64,000 bases of DNA from Hericium rajendrae (lineage: Eukaryota; Basidiomycota; Agaricomycetes; Russulales; Hericiaceae). Shown piece after piece: positions 34,235-44,822 of this stretch. The position numbers were made by a program, and so were the translations under genes. Position 1 is the first letter of the stretch. Each line of letters opens with the position of its first letter. A model generated the notes under the pieces. It did no database searches. It was not told where the DNA came from and worked only from the letters and a program-made list of their open reading frames with translations. Location: positions 2,088,501-2,152,500 of the forward strand of contig CM065879.1 in the NCBI GenBank assembly GCA_033439255.1. Reading direction: 5' to 3'.

Positions 34235-34762
34235 ATGTCTGACATGGATGTGTCTCACCCTCTATGCTCCGCATTGTCTGCATTGCAGATAGCAGACAAA
34301 GATATATCGAACACGGGTCTATCCCTACCTCTGCGCTCAGCACCCTCTCCATTGCACGAAGCAGATCACGACACGTTCGAGCGTATGGGCGATGCATGGA
34401 AAAAGATGGCGGCGCTCGGCGTACCGAAGCATATAATAACGTTTCGACCCGAAGTACTTGATCTCCGTACGTCCTATGCTCTGGAGTATAAAGCAAAGGT
34501 CTGATATCTTGGTCCAGGGGATAAGGGGCCGCCTCCAGTGCCCGATGCAAATATACACTTCCGTGAGAGAATGGCTCTCCTGGATGTGCTCTACCAGGAC
34601 CAAGCCCTTGTCTTCGATGACTTCCGTAGAGTCGTTGAAGGACTGATCGGCTGGTACAAGGATAATCAGTCTCAGCTCTCGCCCGAAGCATGCTCTCGCA
34701 TTGAAGATTTTTTGAAATGTTTGAAACACCGCTGGCCCGGCCGGAATGTCAATTGGCAGTAG
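34235..34762 (+). CDS. Family A orphan protein (A7), 158 aa, long class
   Basis: Exons are 34235-34466 and 34518-34762, with intron 34467-34517 (GTACGT...GTCCAG, phase 1). Motifs: PLCSALSALQIAD with a degenerate second copy LRSAPSPLHEAD, TFERM, LGVPKHIITFRPEVLD, then FRRVVEGLIGWYKDNQ, ACSRIEDFL and a terminal GRNVNWQ. The penultimate Cys seen in relatives is Gly/Arg here. Convergent with B4 (stop codons about 250 bp apart). Same length and splice pattern as A8. Confidence 0.66.
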
Positions 34763-35010
34763 AGAATCATTAATAATAGTTCTTGATCCTCAATTTGACT
34801 ACCGGGTCAGATTCATCCACTCGTGGTGGCATTTGTGGTCGATGCCAGGATGACGGCTACTCACGACTCCCTTGCAACGCAAGTCTGTACCAGTATACAT
34901 CTTGGGCTTCGTACGAAGACTTGAGTTCGGCAGCCAAGTAAAGACATATAATTCTGATACAAGAAAAGTACAATGACAGTGTGCCATCACCGAAGAATCC
35001 CGCATCAGGC

Positions 35011-36306
35011 TCACACTTCGCCGGGGTCAAGACACTCGAGAGACTGCCCATATCCGTCGACGATTTGTCTGTGAGCTGTTGCATACCCATCGTTCAGCAC
35101 CTGGATGTTATCTTTTAGCATATTCCTGGCTTCGAGCTCCTTGACATAATCTTCGAGTTCCTTGTAACTATCTTGAAGCTTCTCATTGCTATCTTCCAGC
35201 TGCTTAATTTTTGCGCAAGCGTCATCAATCTTCTCACAGGCTAGAATCCGCAGATCAGCGAGAGCGCAATTGAACAAGAGATTATCAGCTAACCTTCTAA
35301 AATGACGTCGAGCTCACTCGTCTCATTGTTTTCATCCTTGTCCATGTTCTTGCTGACTAGTTTCAGCAGATCAGTGGGACGACATCGTACCATGAGATCA
35401 TCAACCAACCTGCAACTCCATGCCTGCGCGTACCCTTTTTCACCGAGCCCGGAAAGACCCGCTCTCGAAGGGAGGCGATAGCGCTAGACGTCCTCTTGCG
35501 ATAATCGCGCGAAGACAGACGCTTAGACTGTCTCGTCTTCTGTTTAACAATCTGCTTCACGTTCGTCGTTGAGCTGCCTTCGGCGACGTCTCCTTGCTCC
35601 GATTCGGCTGTCGGCGTAGAAGGATTCCGAACTCTGCATTTCTTCAGGCCGTGTGTGGATTTCCTTGGGCCATCTTCGGCGTCAGATTCGAGATCCAAAG
35701 CCTGCATCTTGCGCTTCTTGGGTGAGCCTTCGGCGGGCGTGTCGAGCGCTGTGAGTAACGAGTCGTGACCAGATGCTGACGGCACGTCACTCGATGGCCC
35801 CACCTCAGTCGAGGCGACACCAGCCCCCACATGTGCGCCCGTCGCCGAAGACGATGGCCCTGGAACCATAAAGTTGGTGATGTCTTCCGTCAGACCAGCT
35901 TCCAGATCAACATCGCCGAAAAAGTTTGGTATGTGCCACGGGTCCTGATGAAGCATGGCTGGCAAGTCTTGACTGACTTCGGCATATGCTTGGAATTGAG
36001 ACCACGAAAGATCGTCTTCCAAGACGTGCGGTTGTGCTGCTCCATCAGCACCTGGTAGGGCGAGGGTAGAGCTGGCGCTGAGAAGTCCACCTGTCCAATC
36101 GTCATATTCGTGGCTAAGATTAGTTTCGATGGTAGGGTAATGGGGGGCTATGTCACGCTGGTGCCCAGGCTGATATCCGTGGACACGATAGTAAGGATTA
36201 TCATTTGAGTATGCGGCATCGATGGCGCTTGTTCTGTACGTTCCTATGTAAGCGAACCCGACCCAGAGAAGATTACAAACAAAAGTTACTCACCGTGGTC
36301 GTACAT
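35011..36306 (-). CDS. Family B bHLH-Zip-like protein (B4), 379 aa
   Basis: Four exons: 36306-36294, 36243-35410, 35356-35294, 35240-35011. A 13-nt first exon supplies the ATG; the paralogue's second in-frame ATG reads ACG here, which confirms the upstream start. Order: Tyr/His-rich N-terminus, acidic segments with EDDLSWSQF, a Ser/Thr-rich linker, basic patches (KKRK, RQSKR), helix 1 (SSAIASLRERVFPG), a loop of about 25-30 residues, helix 2 (TSELDVILEACEKIDDA) and a coiled coil (KIKQLEDSNEKLQDSYKEL). Helix 2 is continuous only after removing the intron 35293-35241. Inferred nuclear DNA-binding dimer; no metabolic link is evident. Convergent with A7. Confidence 0.68.
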
Positions 36307-37776
36307 CTGCCGTCCACGGAAGAGAAATTGAGTTTATGCCAGTGGACGTGGCGCCTGCGCCGTCTGTGTCTTTTCCTGAATTATATGCCATTATAGATGT
36401 GGCGTGGCGTGTAATGTGCAATTATTCCGGTGTGCTGTTGATAGATATATGGAATAATGATATGGCGACCAGCACCGAGGGAATTAGGATGAACTAAAAT
36501 AGGACTGTCGAGGGCGTAGGCGAGGACAAGTTGTTGGGTCAAGCCGAGAACCGGAGGCAACATTTATAGGCGCGGGCAGGCGCCAGACTTGCAGAAAACA
36601 ATAGCACAAAAAAGTGGACAAACCGCGTCAGTGGAGCCAGCAACAATTGTGCGAGTCAAGAAGAAAGTCACGACAATGAGCGCCGTCGTCCGTTGCAAGA
36701 GTATTCCGCTCGAACATAAGGAACCCGGCGATGGGCCTGGTAGTTAAAAATAGGGGAGAACAGCCTCAAAAAAATACAGGACATTTGTTCTGGACATTAG
36801 GTTGACTCGTAGATCCCTACAAGGAAAGAAGGGAAAACAATACCGTCACTTCGAGTAGACAATAAGACGGCGCACCACACAAAATCCATTGCAATCATCG
36901 AGAGATCCTGCAAGAGACGAGGATTTTCCGTTAGTAGTTCGATGCAAGATGCCTGATACCAAGATGCCGCTGCGACGTACCAAACTGCCTCAGTTCCATA
37001 GCTATGAGTAGCTAACTACAAGAATCCACAGACGCCGAAGGTCCGACGCAGCCGCGCGTCAAATGATAGATCAGCACTCGTATACACGCTTAGAGATCGA
37101 AACAGTTGTACACCAAGATGTTCATCGCATGATTGGTGGCTTCCACTTGGGGCGATTAGAACGGCTTCTCTTCGTACAGGCTGGAATCCGTGGAGAATCC
37201 CGTTGCTTTGCGCCGACTCTGACCCTGATAAAGTGTGCGTAATGTCTAGATTTCGAAAAGTCCGAGAGCCCTCTAGGTAGTAGAGGATCGTTCAAGCAGC
37301 GACGGCGACAGAAGGACCATGATTATAGTCGTTGGTGAAAGTGATGAGCAGATCGTCTAACGTTGCGTTCAGCGCGCCAACCACATGGGCGCCAAAAATT
37401 GAGTGCCTTGCCGAGGGCCAGGCGCCCGGCCTGCTACGAGCACCAACCTTGCTTTGCCCCTCATCCCACTGACAGATACTAATTATCTATCCAACCGTAT
37501 CCGAGTCGTCTCTGACCACAACGTCGTACACTGTAAGGGCACGTATGTCTGTAGCTTTGGCCTAGACTATTGTTACAAGTCACAACATTTCCCTCATCCG
37601 ACAGCGACGTTGTCTTAGGCCCATGCACAGAGCGCTTCCTCCGAAGTTATTGTCTGGAGGACAAGGTACGTCAAGAAGGCCCAAGCTTTCTACGGTACGG
37701 AAGGCGATATCGAGCCGTGTTTATGAGGCCCTTGTCTCTGCTTCTTATATCAGGAAAACACTCGATCGCAGAGATT
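36307..37776. promoter_or_regulatory. B4 upstream region, duplicated at 42.5-43.9 kb
   Basis: Toward B4 a CCTATAAATG box (around 36562-36570) stands about 260 bp before the start codon and follows a GGCGCC-rich stretch. A 60-codon ORF (36563-36381) lies between. All of this is conserved in the second cassette. The rest to 37.8 kb holds no recognisable gene. Confidence 0.45.
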
Positions 37777-37901
37777 GTATAAAGAGGGATCGCCTCAGGC
37801 TCCGGAATTCTCAACACAACATACTCTCTCAGCAAAGGTAAATAATATTACCTCTAAATTTCATGCTATACTGAAATAATGCTAAGCTGCCCGCAAGGTA
37901 T

Positions 37902-38482
37902 ATGGCCATGACAAGTCTCGAGTCAGATATGAGCGTAGTCTTCCTCTGGCCGGATACTCCTATTATAGAACATTCCGCCAAACATTGTAAGGCACTTGCT
38001 CGTCAAGAACGGATAGCTGCAAACTTCATGTCTGTCGTATCCTATACTCTGGAGGCCCAACGAAGCTCTCCAGAAGGCGCGGCGCCGTTCGGCTTGGCAA
38101 GCTGCCCGTATCGGTATCCATGGCATATGGTCAAAGGCAGTACGTCGCTCCCGCTGTGGTTCGCCCGTTAGAGCTGAGTGTATCAATTTATGTTATAGTG
38201 CACGATGCTCTGGAGTTCTTTAATGTCAAGAGCCTGGAGCACGGCGCTAGTGCCGAACTGATAGAACCGGAAGGCTGGAAGAAACTTCTGCGTGACTTCG
38301 AAACCATTGAAGAGGAAGCTAAAACATGGTACGACAGCTTCCGAGAGGGTGTAACAGACACCGAACGGCGTTGCGCGGACGAGATACTGAAAGATCAGAG
38401 GAAGCTACTTGAGAAAACAAAAATCACGCGGCGTCTGGCGAAAAGGATGCGCGAAGAAGTGAAAAGGAAGCGAACTAGTTAG
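37902..38482 (+). CDS. Family C orphan protein (C1), 173 aa
   Basis: Exons are 37902-38139 and 38199-38482; intron 38140-38198 (GTACGT...TTATAG, phase 1). The first exon has HCKALARQERIAANFMSVVS and SSPEGAAPFGL. The second has HDALEFFNVKSLEHG, PEGWKKLLRDFETIEEEAKTWY and a very basic helical tail (KITRRLAKRMREEVKRKR) that may form a coiled coil or nuclear-localisation signal. A GTATAAAG box lies near 37777. A diverged relative (C2) occupies the same place in the second cassette. No known domain. Confidence 0.5.
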
Positions 38483-38663
38483 GAGAGAGGCTAAACATTT
38501 GTCGAGGCTCCAACTGTGATATCAACGAAATAAATTTCAATTTCTTACTCTTATATGCCGGGAACGTGAGATCCAGCTTGCTTCATACATCCTACAGCAT
38601 TGCAAAGATATGCATTAATTCATTTTCTATGGACCATAATCACGTAGCAGATCTACACGATCG

Positions 38664-39400
38664 TCACGCGCCTTCGGGAAAATCGGTAGAGACGAAAACG
38701 TTCTTCCACTCGTCGATGCGCTGTAGCGTCTCGTTGCATACCCTCGCAGCATCTCTGACAGTGTCACTCCCGAGATATATGACGGTCGGAACGTTCTTTC
38801 CCGCCGCCTGGCCCTCGCCGCGGATGAAGTCCACCATCACCTGAGCGCCCTTCTCTGGGTCACCGAGCTGGTGCCCATCCACAGCTACACGGAGTACGTT
38901 GAGATTGATCTATGATGTCTCCACGACCTAAACTCACCTTGAAGAGCAGCTTCCGCTCGCCCACACATCTCGCGGTAGTCGTCGATGCAGTTTGTGGACA
39001 CATTACTTCGCCCAGGTGCGATGAATGGCGTGCGGAAGTAGCCGGGCTCGAAGACGATGCTGCGCAGGCCAAAAGGCGTGATTTCATCGCTGAGCGTCAT
39101 AGACAATACTAGAGGGAGACGAGCAATGCAGATGAGGCACTGGGATGCTGAGAAGATGGACGAGAAAGACGGACAACGCATCGCGATTTTGGTGGAGCCG
39201 TAGACACCCAAGTTCACGGTCGGACTATAGAGAAAAGGGAAGTCAGAAACGTTGGCCCGTGGAGTGGGATTGAAAGGAAACATACACCCAGCTCGTGAGA
39301 GAGCCGACCCAGGCGATTGTGCCAGCCCTTCTGGCTCGCATGTAGGGCAGAAATGCTCTTGCGACGTTCAAGGGACCAACGCCGGGTGGCCTGATGATAA
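38664..39400 (-). pseudogene. SDR pseudogene, 5'-truncated
   Basis: Exons equivalent to SDR1 exons 4 to 7 can be followed with proper splice sites: LNVARAFLPYMRARRAGTIA (near 39400-39292), YGSTK with catalytic Tyr and Lys (39230-39183), SMTLSDEITPFGLRS (39107-38939) and VDGHQLGDPEKG to the stop (38882-38664). The cofactor-binding first three exons are absent; the upstream sequence instead runs into the flank of A8. It cannot encode a working SDR. Orientation is opposite to SDR1-3. Confidence 0.72.
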
Positions 39401-40085
39401 ATGCCATGTTTCCTTTTTGTGCACAGTTCTGGATCTGTTGCGCGTTCGAAGGGCAGATCAATCTATCATAGCCAGTACTGAGCTACGCTGAGGGCCGAGC
39501 CAAGGCGGAACAGGGAATGGGAGAAGAAAGACAAGTGCGAGGTTAGGGTTGATAGCCAGTCTCGCATGGTCATCCTACGCCCGAGTCGCCGGACCACCTC
39601 CATCCCAACCCGCACGACATCGGGTTATGATTTTGTGATTTGCACTCTTTCTCCATTATGGACTAGTCTTCAATCTTGCGGATGTCTGATCGGCTTCATC
39701 TGAAATGGTGAGCAGATTCTCCGCACCGCAACTCCCAGGCCCGGAGTTCAGTGTATTGATCCTGACCTTACTCGAGTAAGTGATATCTTGCGCGCCGCGC
39801 GGCATGCCTTCGAATTTCGATGCCAGCAACTTCGGTATACATTTTCTGTGGTCGTTCTGGTCGTTGTGGTTTGTGCATACTCTCGGCCATGCAAAAAAAA
39901 AAAGGTGTTGCAAGCTTCAAGTTCTGCGGACACGAAATGCTCTTCTTCCAAATTCGGCTCGAGGGTAAGGCTCCTTGATCCTATATTGGCGTTAACGTCC
40001 CCGACTCCTTGTTTCCCTTTTCTCTCAGTCCACTTACCATTATTCTCTGAACGACACATGATTCTCAGCATAGCATCGCTCGAGG

Positions 40086-40146
40086 TTATAATCCACGCTG
40101 AGTCGCAAAGCGCATCCTCAAGACCTTTCCCTGCATCAATTCAAGG
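40086..40146 (+). promoter_or_regulatory. A8 upstream module: TATA box plus 5' UTR splice donor
   Basis: GAGGTTATAATC is followed by AATTCAAG/GTGCGTCTTTC (donor 40146). A likely acceptor CATAG ends at 40205, giving a 60-bp 5' UTR intron; start codon at 40239. Confidence 0.52.
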
Positions 40147-40238
40147 TGCGTCTTTCTAAAACGCTGACCTGCCTGATGTTGGACGTTGACGATGATTCTA
40201 CATAGCTTGACTTACATCTTGAAACTGCGAACAAATTC

Positions 40239-40766
40239 ATGTCTGATGTGGATACAGCTCAACGTCTCTGCTCAGCATTGTCTGAGTTGCAGATCACCGA
40301 CAGACGTACACGGGACACAGCTGCATTCCAATTTCAGAGCTCACTACGATCGCTATCGCAGAAGTCAGATATCGATACTTTCGAACGTATGGGCTATGCA
40401 TGGAAAGAGATGGCAGCGGTTGGCGTTCCGAAACACCTCATAACATTTCGACCAGAAGTGCTTGATCTCTGTACGTCTCATACCCTCTTCTATAAAGCCA
40501 GAGTCTAATATCGTGGTTCAGTGGAGCAGGGGCCGCCTGTGCTTCGGTTGTTGAATCCGAGCCCGGAGGAAATAGAGGCTGCATGGGACGCTTGGGACGT
40601 GGCGGACGGTGTCCTCTGCGAAGAGTATCGTAAAGTTATCGGAGGGATGATCGATTGGTACAGAACCAATCAGCCTCAGCTCTCGTCTGAAACATGCTCC
40701 CGCATCGAAGCCTTTTTCGTACACATGCGGACGTGGTGTGGCTACTGCCGAACAGTCAACTGGTGA
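40239..40766 (+). CDS. Family A orphan protein (A8), 158 aa, long class
   Basis: Exons are 40239-40470 and 40522-40766, with intron 40471-40521 (GTACGT...GTTCAG, phase 1). Motifs: RLCSALSELQITD, a weak second copy (SSLRSLSQKSD), TFERM, VGVPKHLITFRPEVLD, EYRKVIGGMIDWYRTNQ, TCSRIEAFF and a terminal YCRTVNW. Intact. Convergent with B5. Direct counterpart of A7. Confidence 0.66.
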
Positions 40767-41190
40767 TACTGTACTGTACTCGCACGCCCTGACTAGTCTG
40801 CAGAAGTTAACCCAATGGAAGCTTTCTCGGTGATTTTCAAGTCAGTAAACCGGAGCTTGAAGTGGATATAAACGACAGCCTTCAAGGGCAAATCCTTCAT
40901 AGCATTGCTGGTCCGTGTTGCAGATCTTTGGTTTCGACGAACAGTCTGCATGCGCGAGCACTGCGGAGCAGCACAAAACGACTGCACTGCCTAAGATATA
41001 ATTTTTAATACTCCAGTACATACAGGGTTCCAATTCCGACTGCATAGTATCACACAAATATGATGAGTACAAGATGCGGTAATGCGGCATGCTAGGATTT
41101 GTGCCTGATGCTGGCTTCCCGACGAAATCCAAATACACAGAACTTTGTACAAATCTATTCAGCTAGCTCCGGATATAAAGACATAGGGAC
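40767..41190. other. A8/B5 convergent spacer
   Basis: 424 bp between stop codons, no recognised element. The corresponding spacer in cassette 1 is about 250 bp. Confidence 0.45.
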
Positions 41191-42486
41191 CTATCGAGCT
41201 CCCTCAACCTTACTACGGATCCACATTTGCAAGTAAGAGGCTTTTCTGTCAGCCGCTGCCAGATCATTTTCCAGTTTTGCATTCCTATCTTCCAGGTCCC
41301 TGATATGATGCTCTAGCTTCTTGTTCTTATCTTCCAGTTGCTCATTCTTTTCGTAAGCCTCATCGATCTTCTTGCGAGCTACGTTCGGCAGGTCAGTAAA
41401 GCGCAGCTGGACGAGAGCGTATCGGCCGACCTTCTAAAATGACGTCGAGCTCGCTCGTCTCATAGATCTGATCCTTGCTATCATTATCTATAGTCTTGCC
41501 GGCTGGATTCAGCAGGTCAGCGAGACAGCCGTGTAACAAGAGATCATCGGCCAACCAACCTGCACTTCGGGCCTTATGCCTGAACGTTCCCGGTTTCACC
41601 GAGCCTGGAAAGACTTTCTCGCGAAGGGCAGCGATACCACTAGCCTTCCTTCCACGAAGGTTCTGCGAAGACTGAGCCCGACCCTCTAATCGCTCCTTGC
41701 CTTTAGCAGTCTTTCCTTTCGCAACATGCTCCGCGTTCGTCGATGGATTGCCTTCAACGACATCCCCTTGTTCAGAATCAGCTGTCGGCGTAAGAGAAAA
41801 TTTCCGGGTTCTGCGTTTCTTCGGGCTGTGCGAGGCTACCCTGGGAACATCTTCGGTGTCGGACTCGAGATCCAAGTCTCGCATCTTGCGTTTCTTGGAG
41901 GAGCCCTCGGCGGGCGGGTCAAGCGCTGCATATAACGAGTCGTGACCAGATACTGAAAGCACCTCACTCGACGGCCCTGCCTCAGCCTCGGCTGAGACGC
42001 TAGCCCCTGCGTGTAGGCATGCCGCCAAAGACGATGGCCCTGGAAGCATAAAGTCGGTGATGTCTTCCGTCAGACAAGCTTGTAGATCAACATCGCCAAG
42101 AAAATTTGGTATGTGCCACTGGTCCTGATGAAGCATAGATGGCAGGTCTTGACTGACTCCGGCGTACGCGTGGAATTGAGACCACGAAAGATCGTCTTCC
42201 AAGACGTGTGGTTGTGCTGCTCCATCAGCACCTGGTAGGGCGAGGATAGAGCTGGCCTCGAGAAGTCTACCTGCCCAATCGTCATATTCGTGGCTAAGAC
42301 TAGTTTCGATGGTAGGGTAATGGGGGGTTATATTATGCTGACGTCCAGGTTCATATCCATGGACACGATAATAAGGGTTATCATTCGAATACGCGGCATC
42401 AACCGCGCCTGTTCTGTACATTCCTATATGAGCGAACTCGACCCATAGAAGATTGCAAACAAAGGTTACTCACTGTGGTCGTACAT
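41191..42486 (-). CDS. Family B bHLH-Zip-like protein (B5), 378 aa
   Basis: Four exons: 42486-42474, 42423-41560, 41502-41431, 41378-41191, with the same intron positions as B4. The intron before the zipper has a weak donor (GTCGGC, where B4 has GTTAGC). Order: N-terminal YSNDNPYYRVHGYEPG, EDDLSWSQF, a Ser-rich linker, basic patches (SPKKRRTRK, TAKGKER), helix 1 (ASGIAALREKVFPG), loop, helix 2 (TSELDVILEARKKIDEA) and a coiled coil (NEQLEDKNKKLEHHIRDLED). Inferred nuclear dimerising factor. Close paralogue of B4 throughout, in convergent position to A8. Confidence 0.68.
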
Positions 42487-43896
42487 CTGTCATCCACGGA
42501 AGAGAAATTGAATTTATGCCAGTGGACGTGGCGCCTGCGCCGTCGGTGCCTTTTCCTGAATTATATGTCATTATAGATGTGGCGTGGCGTGTAATGTGCG
42601 AGTAATGAAGTGTGCCGTTGATAAATATATGGAATTATGATATGGCGACCAGCGCCGAGGGAATTAGGATGAACTAGGATAGGATTGTCGAGGGCGTAGG
42701 CGAGGACAAATTGTTGGGTCAAGCCGAGAACCGAAGGCAACATTTATGGGCGCGGGCAGGCGCCAGACTTGCAGGAAACAATAGCACAGAAAAGTGGACG
42801 AACCGCGTCAGTGGAGCCAGCAGCAATTGTGCGAGTCAAGGGAGAAAGCCATAATAACAAGCGCCGTCGTCCGTTGCCAGAGTATTCCGCTCGAACATAA
42901 GGAACCCGGTGATGGGCCTGGTAGTTAGGAAATAGGGGAGAACAGCCTTGAAGAATACAGGACATTTGTTTTGGACATTAGGTTTGCTGGTAGATCCCTA
43001 CGAGGAAAGAAACGGAGACAATACTATCATTTCGAGTGGACAATAAGACGGCGCACCACACAAAAATCTGTTGCAATCATCGAGAGATCCTGCAAAAGAC
43101 GGAGACTCTCCTTTAATGATTCGATGCAAGATATCTGATACCAAAAAGCCGCTGCGCTGTACCAGACAGCCTTAGTTCCATGGTAGCCAAGTACAAGAAT
43201 CTACAGACGCCCAAGATATAACGCGGCCTCGCGTCAACTGATAGATTAGCACTTATATGAACACCCAGAGTTAGATGAGAATTACACGTGAAATGGACAT
43301 CGCATTATTGGCGTCGTCCATGTGGGAGATTGGAACGGCTTTTCTTCGTGCAGGCTGGAATCGTGGACAACTCCATTACTTCGCGCTAACTCTGACCAGA
43401 CCTTGACAAAGAGGGCGTGAAGCCTAAGTTTCAAAGTGTCCAAAAGCTCTATATACAGTAGAGGAGCGTTCAAGCAGTGAGTCGCGGCGACATGAGGACC
43501 ATGATGGTTGTTGATGAAAGTGAGGAGTAGATCGTCCGACGTTGTGTTCGGCCGTCATCGCGCCAACCACATGGGCGCCAAAATATCGAGTGCTTGCGGG
43601 CCGGAAGCCGGGCGCCTGGTTATTATAAGGTCCTGTCCGTACATCCATTATATTTCGGACGAGACAGTACTTACACACATACTGTGCTTATCCCGACTAC
43701 TTACCTCTCTATGTCCCGACAGAAAATAACGGGCACACTTATTGTTTGATCTCTATGTCAGAAACAGTGAATCGTCAGAGAACAAGGCTCCTTATGACCT
43801 CGCGGAAGTATCTGCGAGGACTATCTTGAGCCCAGGGTCAAAGCCACTGTAACCAGCGTGGCGGCGTTTCGAGTGGTCAAGGCGTAGCGGCATCGA
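42487..43896. promoter_or_regulatory. B5 upstream region, duplicate of 36.3-37.8 kb
   Basis: Nearly identical to the B4 upstream region, including the 60-codon upstream ORF (42743-42561) and the GGCGCC-rich stretch around 42755. No gene recognised in the rest. Confidence 0.45.
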
Positions 43897-44002
43897 ATAT
43901 AAAAGGGCGGTTATACGCGAGACCCGGATAGCTCCTTGATCCCTCCTCGCAACCATTGTACTCTGTCTAAGCCTCCATCGACACCAAGTACGCATTCCTA
44001 GC

Positions 44003-44705
44003 ATGTGCGACACTGCAAATTTTTTCGATGGCCTCCGTCGGACATCAGAGAAGGATCCCAGTTCAGTCACTTCGTTATACTCCAGGATGTCAGGGCTGCT
44101 AGCATCTTCAGGGCCTCTGCCCGAAGGTGAAGACATTTCGGCGTATGTAGTGCATTTACAGGAAAGGCAACTACTCCACTTAATTGTGGGATTGTTCTTC
44201 GTTCTCAATATACCTGTCGAGAGAGAAGGAAGAGCTTTCCCGAGACATCCCTTCGGAATGTTGGACAGCCCTCCAGTTACAGTTGAATCGGATGTGCTCA
44301 GCTTCTGTCAGCCATCTTGCCTGCTATATCTTTGGTTCATGACTTTGAAGCTGATAAACGGTCCCAGGGGATGCTCTATCTCAATGCGTCGAACTTGATC
44401 TCAAAAACGGATGCGACCGTAGCAAGCGCAAGATGCAGGGCCTATTGAACGACAAGAAGCTGAAGGGTGCAGTCTGCGCCTCAAAGCCTCACTTGATCAA
44501 AAGTATCGATGACGTCTCGATCTGGTTGAAAGGAAGGCATGATCGTTCGACTCCGCACATTTCGTGCCAGGTGAAACTGGCAAAGGAGTTGCTTGAAGGC
44601 ATTGAGGGCGCGGAGAAGCGCATTGAGGGTCCGAAGAGGCACTTACAAAGGGACATAGAAGTCGCTAACGCACTGTCAGTCGTGTGTGCACCATGCCTAC
44701 AGTAG
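44003..44705 (+). pseudogene. Family C relative (C2), model incomplete or decayed
   Basis: ATG at 44003 opens an exon to about 44142 (GTATGT donor). A following frame from 44222 encodes ECWTALQLQLNRM and SASVSHLACYIF, which echo HCKALARQERIAANF in C1, and the last part GDALSQCVELDLKNG echoes HDALEFFNVKSLEHG. The final exon runs to TAG at 44703-44705 (KLAKELLEGIEGAEKRIEGPKR). Joining the last two parts needs a 33-bp intron, too short to be normal, so it may be broken. TATAAAAG lies near 43897. No known domain. Confidence 0.35.
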
Positions 44706-44822
44706 GCTGTGAGATATTACGTACCACCGGCGAGCACAGTGAATGTCCTGGGATTCGGTGTTTGTAGCGCTGCAGAAACGTATCATTAGCATGCAGTTGC
44801 CAGGAATGAGATATACGGCCTT

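Larger units (their letters stand above)
33400..39460. repeat. Cassette copy 1 of a ~6 kb tandem duplication (A7-B4-C1-SDR relic)
   Basis: Gene order and noncoding flanks match 39.5-46.0 kb: equivalent points lie about 6.0-6.2 kb apart (A7/A8 starts 6,004 bp; B4/B5 starts 6,180 bp). The region upstream of B (36307-36600 versus 42487-42800) is almost identical, while the region upstream of A is more diverged (both contain GGTTAGGGTTGATA). Boundaries are approximate. Confidence 0.75.

Noticed and set aside
34233-34729. Minus-strand ORFs opposite A7
   Set aside because: Antisense of a family A gene; the plus-strand family sequence and splice sites are conserved in A8.
41393-42421. B5 as an unspliced 342-codon ORF starting at 42421
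   Set aside because: This frame reads through two introns and lacks the zipper. B4 has ACG at the corresponding start, so the upstream 13-nt exon is the shared start.
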